Part shown: positions 1 through 4,283 of the stretch, one piece after another
How the letters are laid out: every line of letters starts with the position of its first letter
How positions within the stretch are numbered: the first letter of the stretch is position 1
From: an uncultured Sphingomonas sp.
Lineage (GTDB): Bacteria > Pseudomonadota > Alphaproteobacteria > Sphingomonadales > Sphingomonadaceae
Direction: 5' to 3'
Assembly (NCBI GenBank): GCA_902806295.1
Contig: CADCWB010000016.1
Coordinates: 1-6,388 of the forward strand
Length of the DNA: 6,388 nt
Made by a program: the position numbers and the translations under genes
Notes under the pieces: generated by a model
Told to the model about the DNA's origin: nothing
The model's input: only the letters and a program-made list of their open reading frames with translations
Databases searched by the model: none

Positions 1-1
1 T

Positions 2-220
2 CTGACCCCTGCGGTGCAGCTTGCTGCCGGCACGTTCAACCTGGCGATCACCGGCGTTAACCGCGGCAACGGTTCGCTCGGCGGCACCGTCACCATCCGT
101 GACGTCGGCGCGGTTCCGGAGCCGGCTACCTGGGCGATGATGCTGCTGGGCTTCGGCGCAATCGGCGTCGGCTTCCGTCGCTCGCGCCGTCGCCAGACCG
201 GCCTCCTGCAGATCGCCTAA
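2..220 (+). CDS. PEPxxWA-CTERM sorting-domain protein, 3' end only
   Basis: This is the C-terminal 72 residues of a secreted protein whose start lies before the window; the frame is open from base 2 to the TAA at 218-220. The end shows a tripartite sorting tail: the motif PEPATWAM (codons from base 116), a hydrophobic glycine-rich helix (MLLGFGAIGVGF), and a basic cluster (RRSRRR). In the known PEP-CTERM family this tail is recognised and removed by an exosortase in the inner membrane, releasing or anchoring the protein at the surface, often with exopolysaccharide production. The W-A variant is typical of Sphingomonadales. Upstream of the tail is a Gly/Thr-rich beta-type stretch (GNGSLGGTVTIRD) common in the last strand of such proteins. 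Ten residues follow the Arg cluster (QTGLLQIA end), slightly long but normal. The function of the missing main domain cannot be judged from here. No exosortase gene is in the window. Confidence 0.9.
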   Translation: MTPAVQLAAGTFNLAITGVNRGNGSLGGTVTIRDVGAVPEPATWAMMLLGFGAIGVGFRRSRRRQTGLLQIA

Positions 221-245
221 TCACTCACTAGCGATGCGCACGTCT

Positions 246-275
246 GACCCGCGCCTAAGAGATTAGGTGCGGGTC
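246..275 (+). terminator. Hairpin terminator after the PEP-CTERM gene
   Basis: Bases 246-258 pair with 263-275 in a 13-bp stem with one G-T wobble, closed by the tetraloop GAGA, which fits the stable GNRA class. It lies 25 bases after the stop codon at 218-220. The following bases (TCTCGTT) are only partly T-rich, so this is a GC-strong hairpin with a weak U tract, as is common in GC-rich alphaproteobacteria. It separates the first gene from the peptidase gene. Confidence 0.75.
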
Positions 276-323
276 TCTCGTTCAAGCTCATTGCTGCCAC
301 GCGGACAAGGATCGGGAGCGGCG

Positions 324-878
324 ATGCACTTGGCACTCCGACTCGTCAGACCTGCAATCGGGGTCCTGGCCCTGGTGTCGATAACCGTGGCGAAGAACGC
401 TTCGGCGGCCACATCGGCCGCTCCGAGTCATGTTCCCGACAGAACACTGCTCAGGGTTCTTGGAATCTCGGCAGCGCACCTGCTTGAGCCGGCTCGGATC
501 GGCGCGAGATTCGGCGTGGTCACGAGCGGCCATCGAACGACCGGGCACAACAGCCGGGTAGGCGGCGTAGCGAACAGCCATCATCTTTTTGGTCGCGCGT
601 TGGACGTGCAGCGGAAACCAGGGGTGACGCACCAGATGCTGGACGCGGCCCTGCGGCGGGCCGGTTTTCGGCTGATCGAGTCCATCGACGAGGTAGATCA
701 TAGCCACTTCGCGTTTCTACCTGGTCTGCCAGTCCCGGCGATCCATCCCAAACCGGTTGCAGCCATAGCAGCGGTGACGAACAAGCCCGCCCCGCCTCGC
801 GTGCTCGCCGACAACCATGGGCAATTGCTGTTGGACAGCGCCATGCCAAGCACCACTGGCGTTGCCGGCTCGAACTGA
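324..878 (+). CDS. Exported M15-family (peptidase M15A-like) zinc metallopeptidase
   Basis: The 184-residue product starts with a plausible Sec signal peptide: Arg6 and Arg9, a hydrophobic core at about 11-23, and an Ala-x-Ala site near residues 26-28 (NASA). The mature part at about 40-133 matches the M15 fold: SGHRTTGHN at 68-76, VGG at 79-81, then NSHHLFGRALD at 84-94, which contains the family zinc motif HxxGxAxD (His87, Asp94). The third ligand is probably His126 or His128 in DHSHFAF. Known relatives are D-Ala-D-Ala carboxypeptidases, L,D-type peptidoglycan peptidases and phage endolysins, so periplasmic cell-wall trimming is the likely role; the exact bond cleaved cannot be told. A Pro/Ala-rich tail of about 50 residues follows the domain. 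The ATG at 324 was chosen because GGGAG at 314-318 sits 5 bases upstream and the signal peptide begins directly there. A GTG at 267 would add 19 residues but lies inside the upstream terminator hairpin. The rhomboid gene follows after 70 bases. Confidence 0.85.
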   Translation: MHLALRLVRPAIGVLALVSITVAKNASAATSAAPSHVPDRTLLRVLGISAAHLLEPARIGARFGVVTSGHRTTGHNSRVGGVANSHHLFGRALDVQRKPGVTHQMLDAALRRAGFRLIESIDEVDHSHFAFLPGLPVPAIHPKPVAAIAAVTNKPAPPRVLADNHGQLLLDSAMPSTTGVAGSN

Positions 879-899
879 CTGCAACTTCGCGCTGGAAAC

Positions 900-914
900 G
901 GCGAGCGCCTCGCC
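900..914 (+). other. Small perfect hairpin between peptidase and rhomboid genes
   Basis: GGCGAG (900-905) pairs perfectly with CTCGCC (909-914) around a 3-base loop, 21 bases after the peptidase stop codon. No T-run follows. It could be an attenuator, an mRNA-stabilising hairpin, or chance in GC-rich DNA. Confidence 0.3.
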
Positions 915-948
915 CTAGCCAGACTGCCTGGAGCAAACGAGCCTGGGA

Positions 949-1653
949 GTGGCCTCCTGGCAAGCCGTGGCGGAGGATGATCTGAGTTCTGAACGCCACT
1001 CAGAACTTTTTGCGCAGCAATGGCGCGTCCGCTGGCATGACTATCTGCCAGTCGCCGCCCTGGTCCTTGTCATGGTAACTGCCTGGCTGGCGCACATGCG
1101 CACCGGCGGGATGGCCGACTGGGGCGTCTCCGCGGCCGCACTGATGCAGGGTAGGTACGACACGGTCGGCCTCCACATGTTTGCCCATGGAGGGCTCTCT
1201 CATCTTCTGATGAACTCGCTCGGTCTGTTGGAGATCGGTGGGCTAGTGACAGCTCGCTTGGGGAGCTTTCCGAAGGGATGGGTTCGCCTCCTTGCGGCAT
1301 TCGGTCTCTCGGGCCTGTCGAGCATGATCTTCTTCTTGTCGTTCCACCAGCATGGGGAGATCCCGATGATCGGAGCGTCAGGTGCGATCTACGGTTTGGT
1401 GGGGCTCATGCTCGGCATCCGCCTGATCGAGGAACTGGAAGAGGTTCAGCTCAGCAAGCTACCGCTGGCACTCGCCTGGTTCGTTCGCGACAACATACTC
1501 TTTTTGGCCCTTCTGCTCGTCAGCGGGGCGCTGGCCGGGTTAGGCGGCGGGATTGCCTGGGAGGCTCACTTGGGAGGCTTCCTGTTCGGCTTGTGCGTGG
1601 GGCCCTGGCTGCTGCCGCCATCATCGGTCGAGCAAACCCCGCTGGATGCATAG
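949..1653 (+). CDS. Rhomboid family intramembrane serine protease
   Basis: The 234-residue product is an integral membrane protease that cuts substrate transmembrane helices within the bilayer. The catalytic dyad is visible: Ser144 in GASG (142-145) and His207 in AHLGG (206-210). The helix-2 signature H76-x3-H80-x4-H85-x3-N89 has the same spacing as H141, H145, H150 and N154 of E. coli GlpG, so the oxyanion-hole residues are present. About six hydrophobic helices can be placed (roughly 33-50, 77-101, 110-132, 139-160, 181-200, 204-223), the minimal bacterial topology. There is no GlpG-like N-terminal cytoplasmic domain, only about 30 polar residues. The start is uncertain: GTG at 949 gives the full frame, and GTG at 967 is an alternative six codons in; neither has a well-spaced Shine-Dalgarno sequence (GGAG at 930-933 is 15 bases away, GGGAG at 945-949 overlaps the start). 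It follows the peptidase gene in the same direction and may share its transcript. The substrate is unknown. Confidence 0.92.
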   Translation: MASWQAVAEDDLSSERHSELFAQQWRVRWHDYLPVAALVLVMVTAWLAHMRTGGMADWGVSAAALMQGRYDTVGLHMFAHGGLSHLLMNSLGLLEIGGLVTARLGSFPKGWVRLLAAFGLSGLSSMIFFLSFHQHGEIPMIGASGAIYGLVGLMLGIRLIEELEEVQLSKLPLALAWFVRDNILFLALLLVSGALAGLGGGIAWEAHLGGFLFGLCVGPWLLPPSSVEQTPLDA

Positions 1654-1999
1654 CGCACCAGTTGAGGCGACCCTTCGGCCAGATGCGTTGGCGAAGCTCG
1701 CTTCTTTGCAGGCAGGCCTCATACCTGTCGAACAAACCCGGCGCTGTCCTACACTCCTCCCTCTCGTCTAAGCTCCGCCACTCGGCTCTTTCTTCCTGAT
1801 GGTTTCTCCTCTTCCCACCCCAGCGCTCATGTGGCGCGTGGGGGAGGTGCATAAGGGCATGGCGTACCTGTAACCTTTGTCACCTTAAGCGTTGCGCCAA
1901 GCACCGAACCGCCACCTCGGGACAGCGCCACTACCGTGACCACTGGGACCGTTCGCCCGCTCGCTTGCCCCGCCCTCCCGGCCCGGCTAACCGCCACTC
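1654..1999. other. Intergenic region without a convincing gene
   Basis: About 346 bases between the rhomboid stop and the MFS start. It has pyrimidine-rich stretches on the + strand (around 1785-1820) and one bulged hairpin (1818-1843). Short frames cross it in several phases, but none has a ribosome-binding site, recognisable motifs or protein-like composition. No clear -35/-10 promoter pair was found, although the promoter for the MFS-cysK unit should lie here. Confidence 0.6.
1818..1843 (+). other. Bulged GC hairpin in intergenic region
   Basis: CCCCAGCGC (1818-1826) pairs with GCGC and TGGGG (1834-1837 and 1839-1843), with G1838 bulged and a 7-base loop (1827-1833). It begins 165 bases past the rhomboid stop and about 155 bases before the MFS start. 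There is no T-run on either side, so it is not a standard intrinsic terminator for either strand. It may be a regulatory or transcript-end structure. Confidence 0.35.
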
Positions 2000-3283
2000 G
2001 TGCAGCCCACTTCCCCGCTCGCGATCCTCGATTTCCAGCTGTTCTGGGTCGCGCGCTTCTGTGCCGTGCTGGCCACGATGGGCATGGTCGTGATCATCGG
2101 CTACCAGGTCTACGACGTCGCCCGCGCTGACTACGGCATGCCGATCCGCGAGGCGGCCTTCATGCTGGGCCTGCTCGGGCTGGTGCAGTTCGTCCCGCTC
2201 GCCATCCTTACCCCCGTCGCGGGCTGGACCGCGGACCGTTTCGAGCGGCGCACGGTGGCTCGGCTCGCCAACGCCGTGGACATGACCGTGGCGCTGGCGC
2301 TCGGCTGGTTCACCTATGCCGACGCCCTGTCGCTGCCGCTGCTGTTCACGCTGGCGGCGCTGCACGGGGTGGCGCGGGTGTTCACCGGCCCGTCGATGTC
2401 CGCGATCGCACCCAACATCGTTCCGCCGGAACTGCTGCCCAAGGCCATCGCCCTGTCTTCCATCGCCTGGCAGTCGGCCTCGGTCGCCGGACCGGCGCTG
2501 GGCGGCTTCCTTTACGCGGCCGGTGCGCCCCTGCCCTATTGGGCCGCGACCGCGCTGATGGGGGTGGCAATCCTCGCGCTGACCCCGATCCGCCGCGTCG
2601 TCCCGCCGCCCATGCAGGGCAGCGCGCATCCAATCCGCCAGATGATCGACGGCTTGAGCTATGTCCGCAATCACCGCTTCCTGCTCGGCGCCATCACGCT
2701 GGACTTGTTCGCCGTCCTGCTCGGCGGCGCGACCGCCATGCTGCCGGTGTTCGCACGCGACATTCTGAACGTCGGCACAGAGGGGCTCGGGCTGCTGCGC
2801 GCCGCACCGGCGGTGGGGGCTGCGCTGGTCGCTGGGGTGTTCGCCGTCCGCCCCTTGAAGCACAACGTCGGCGTGAAGATGCTCCTCGCGGTCGCCGCCT
2901 TCGGGCTGATGACCATCGTCTTCGGCTTCTCCCGTTCGCTGCCGCTGTCGATGGCCGCCCTCGCGCTGCTCGGCGCGGCCGACATGCTGTCGGTCTATGT
3001 CCGCTCCAGCCTGGTGCAGCTGCACACCCCCGACATGATGCGGGGGCGCGTGTCGGCCGTGTCCGGGCTGGCCATCTCGGCATCCAACGAACTTGGTGAG
3101 CTGCAGTCGGGTGTGGCCGCGGCGCTGCTTGGTCCGGTCGGCGCGGTGGTGTTCGGCGGCGGCGCTGCCATTGTCATCGCGGGCCTCTGGTCCCAACTCT
3201 TTCCCGAACTTCGGCGGGCGCGAACCTTCGACCCGTCACCCGAAATGCTCCCCCAGGCCCTCCAAGAGGAGAAACCCGCATGA
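2000..3283 (+). CDS. MFS transporter, EntS/MFS_3-like
   Basis: The 427-residue product is a 12-helix major facilitator superfamily transporter of the inner membrane. Visible signatures are the loop 2-3 motif A, GWTADRFERR (75-84), a helix-5 antiporter-like GPALGG (164-169), a basic central loop at about 197-225, and TPDMMRGRVSAV (343-354) with the following ASNELGELQSG (361-371), typical of the drug/siderophore exporter group that includes EntS. Helices can be placed at about 12-34, 51-73, 86-104, 111-131, 150-172, 178-196, 226-250, 264-284, 292-310, 313-335, 352-371 and 374-397. The start is GTG at 2000: an in-frame TAA at 1988-1990 excludes longer forms, and the N-terminus (LAILDFQLFWVARF) fits the family. 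No Shine-Dalgarno sequence precedes it. The stop overlaps the cysK start (ATGA, 3280-3283), so the two are translationally coupled. By family a proton-driven exporter is likely; the substrate is unknown. Export of cysteine, O-acetylserine or a sulfur-related compound is only inferred from the neighbour. Confidence 0.9.
   Translation: MQPTSPLAILDFQLFWVARFCAVLATMGMVVIIGYQVYDVARADYGMPIREAAFMLGLLGLVQFVPLAILTPVAGWTADRFERRTVARLANAVDMTVALALGWFTYADALSLPLLFTLAALHGVARVFTGPSMSAIAPNIVPPELLPKAIALSSIAWQSASVAGPALGGFLYAAGAPLPYWAATALMGVAILALTPIRRVVPPPMQGSAHPIRQMIDGLSYVRNHRFLLGAITLDLFAVLLGGATAMLPVFARDILNVGTEGLGLLRAAPAVGAALVAGVFAVRPLKHNVGVKMLLAVAAFGLMTIVFGFSRSLPLSMAALALLGAADMLSVYVRSSLVQLHTPDMMRGRVSAVSGLAISASNELGELQSGVAAALLGPVGAVVFGGGAAIVIAGLWSQLFPELRRARTFDPSPEMLPQALQEEKPA
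3265..3271 (+). promoter_or_regulatory. Ribosome-binding site of cysK
   Basis: AGAGGAG lies inside the last codons of the MFS gene, 8 bases before the ATG at 3280. It is a strong, well-spaced Shine-Dalgarno sequence and fixes the cysK start. It also means cysK can recruit ribosomes itself in addition to coupling through the ATGA overlap. Confidence 0.85.
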
Positions 3284-4200
3284 AGGCCGACACCGTACTC
3301 GACACCATCGGCAACACGCCGCACATCCGCGTCAATCGCCTGTTCGGCGACCGCGCCGAGGTGTGGATCAAGTCCGAGCGCTCCAACCCGGGCGGCTCGA
3401 TCAAGGATCGCATCGCGGTGGCGATGATCGAGGAGGCCGAACGCTCCGGCAAGCTCCAGCCCGGCGGCACGATCGTGGAGCCGACCAGCGGCAACACCGG
3501 CGTCGGGCTGGCGATGGTCGCGGCGGTGAAGGGCTACAAGCTCATCCTGGTCATGCCGGAAAGCATGAGCTTGGAGCGCCGCCGCCTGATGCTAGCCTTC
3601 GGCGCCACCTTCGACCTCACCCCGCGTGAGAAGGGCATGAAGGGTGCCATCGCCCGTGCCGAGGAGATCGTCGCCGAGACCCCAGGCGCGTGGATGCCGC
3701 AGCAGTTCGACAATCCAGCCAACATCCAGGTCCACCTCGACACCACGGTGAACGAGATCCTGGCCGACTTCGGCGACGAGGGCTTCGACGCGCTGATCAC
3801 CGGCGTGGGTACGGGTGGCCACATCACCGCCTGCGCCCGCGTGCTCAAGCAGCGCTGGCCGCAGCTCAAGGTGTTCGCGGTTGAACCAACCTTATCGCCC
3901 GTCATCTCCGGCGGCGCGCCCGCTCCGCATCCAATCCAGGGCATCGGCGCCGGCTTCATCCCGCATAATCTGGAGGTCGGCCTACTCGACGGCGTGATCC
4001 AGGTGGGCGCGGAAGAGGCTCGCGAAATGGCCCGTCGCTCGGCTCGGGAAGAAGGGGTGCTGGTCGGCATCTCGTCGGGCGCGACCCTCGCGGCGATCGA
4101 ACAGAAACTCCCCGAACTTGGTGAATGCCCGCGGGTGCTCGGCTTTCACTACGACACCGGGGAACGTTATTTGTCCGTACCCGACTTCCTTCCCGAATAA
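3280..4200 (+). CDS. cysK: Cysteine synthase A (O-acetylserine sulfhydrylase)
   Basis: The 306-residue product is a fold-type II PLP enzyme that makes L-cysteine from O-acetyl-L-serine and sulfide in the cytoplasm. The length is normal for CysK. Lys42 in NPGGSIKDR (36-44) is the PLP Schiff-base lysine; TSGNTG (69-74) is the substrate-binding Asn loop; GVGTGG (175-180) binds the PLP phosphate; IQGIGAGFIP (219-228) is the conserved active-site segment; and GISSGA (263-268) supplies the Ser that contacts the pyridine nitrogen. There is no regulatory CBS domain, so cystathionine beta-synthase is unlikely. Small variations are TPHIR where TPLVR is common, and GTGGH where GTGGT is common; neither removes a catalytic residue. 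It overlaps the MFS gene by 4 bases and is the last gene of that unit. No serine acetyltransferase gene or visible CysB-type site is present. Siderophore-type homologues such as SbnA are a weaker alternative. Confidence 0.93.
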   Translation: MKADTVLDTIGNTPHIRVNRLFGDRAEVWIKSERSNPGGSIKDRIAVAMIEEAERSGKLQPGGTIVEPTSGNTGVGLAMVAAVKGYKLILVMPESMSLERRRLMLAFGATFDLTPREKGMKGAIARAEEIVAETPGAWMPQQFDNPANIQVHLDTTVNEILADFGDEGFDALITGVGTGGHITACARVLKQRWPQLKVFAVEPTLSPVISGGAPAPHPIQGIGAGFIPHNLEVGLLDGVIQVGAEEAREMARRSAREEGVLVGISSGATLAAIEQKLPELGECPRVLGFHYDTGERYLSVPDFLPE

Positions 4201-4205
4201 GGTTA

Positions 4206-4228
4206 AAGTGCCGCCAAGCACGGCGCTT
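4206..4228 (+). terminator. Possible terminator hairpin after cysK
   Basis: Bases 4206-4213 (AAGTGCCG) pair with 4221-4228 (CGGCGCTT) in an 8-bp stem with one G-T wobble and a 7-base loop. It begins 5 bases after the cysK stop codon. It is placed like a terminator, but no T-tract follows, so termination may be weak or Rho-assisted, or the hairpin may protect the mRNA 3' end. Confidence 0.45.
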
Positions 4229-4235
4229 AGCCAAT

Positions 4236-4245
4236 GCGTTAACGC
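4236..4245. promoter_or_regulatory. Perfect palindrome, possible operator
   Basis: GCGTTAACGC is a perfect 10-bp palindrome lying 38 bases before the start codon of the c-di-GMP gene. Its position suits a binding site for a dimeric regulator in the promoter region. No known regulator is recognised, and a 10-bp palindrome may be chance. Confidence 0.3.
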
Positions 4246-4261
4246 CTGAGGGCTAGTGTTC

Positions 4262-4279
4262 CCCCACATCGTTGTGGGG
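4262..4279 (+). promoter_or_regulatory. Hairpin covering the ribosome-binding region of the GGDEF-EAL gene
   Basis: CCCCACA (4262-4268) pairs perfectly with TGTGGGG (4273-4279) around the loop TCGT. The right arm plus A4280 forms the only Shine-Dalgarno-like sequence (GGGGA, 4276-4280) before the ATG at 4284. If formed in the mRNA, it would hide the ribosome-binding site and reduce translation. It could instead be part of the terminator of the upstream unit. Confidence 0.5.
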
Positions 4280-4283
4280 ACCT

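Noticed and set aside
267..323. GTG 267 as start of the M15 peptidase
   Set aside because: It lies inside the right arm of the terminator hairpin and would place 19 extra residues before a good signal peptide; ATG 324 has a proper ribosome-binding site.
1646..1771. 41-codon frame starting in the rhomboid stop (ATGCATAG)
   Set aside because: The overlap looks like translational coupling, but there is no ribosome-binding site and the short product has no recognisable feature.
1278..1799. Plus-strand open frame overlapping the rhomboid gene and the gap after it
   Set aside because: Mostly out of frame with the clear rhomboid catalytic motifs; Arg/Pro-rich composition typical of a shadow frame.
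1520..1852. Minus-strand frame covering part of the intergenic gap
   Set aside because: It overlaps the rhomboid C-terminus, lacks a ribosome-binding site and resembles no family I know; the gap part alone is too short to judge.
1931..3196. Long open frame on the minus strand opposite the MFS gene
   Set aside because: Its product is a low-complexity mix of Gln, Arg, His, Gly and Asp, as expected from the antisense of a GC-rich membrane-protein gene. It has no motif, and the + strand gene is certain.
3280..4200. Siderophore-type system (SbnA-like synthase with an MFS exporter)
   Set aside because: All classical CysK motifs are present and no other siderophore biosynthesis gene is in the window.
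4227..4242. Possible CtrA box (TTAG-N8-TTAA) before the c-di-GMP gene
   Set aside because: The CtrA consensus needs TTAA-N7-TTAA; here the spacing is one base too long and the first half is altered.
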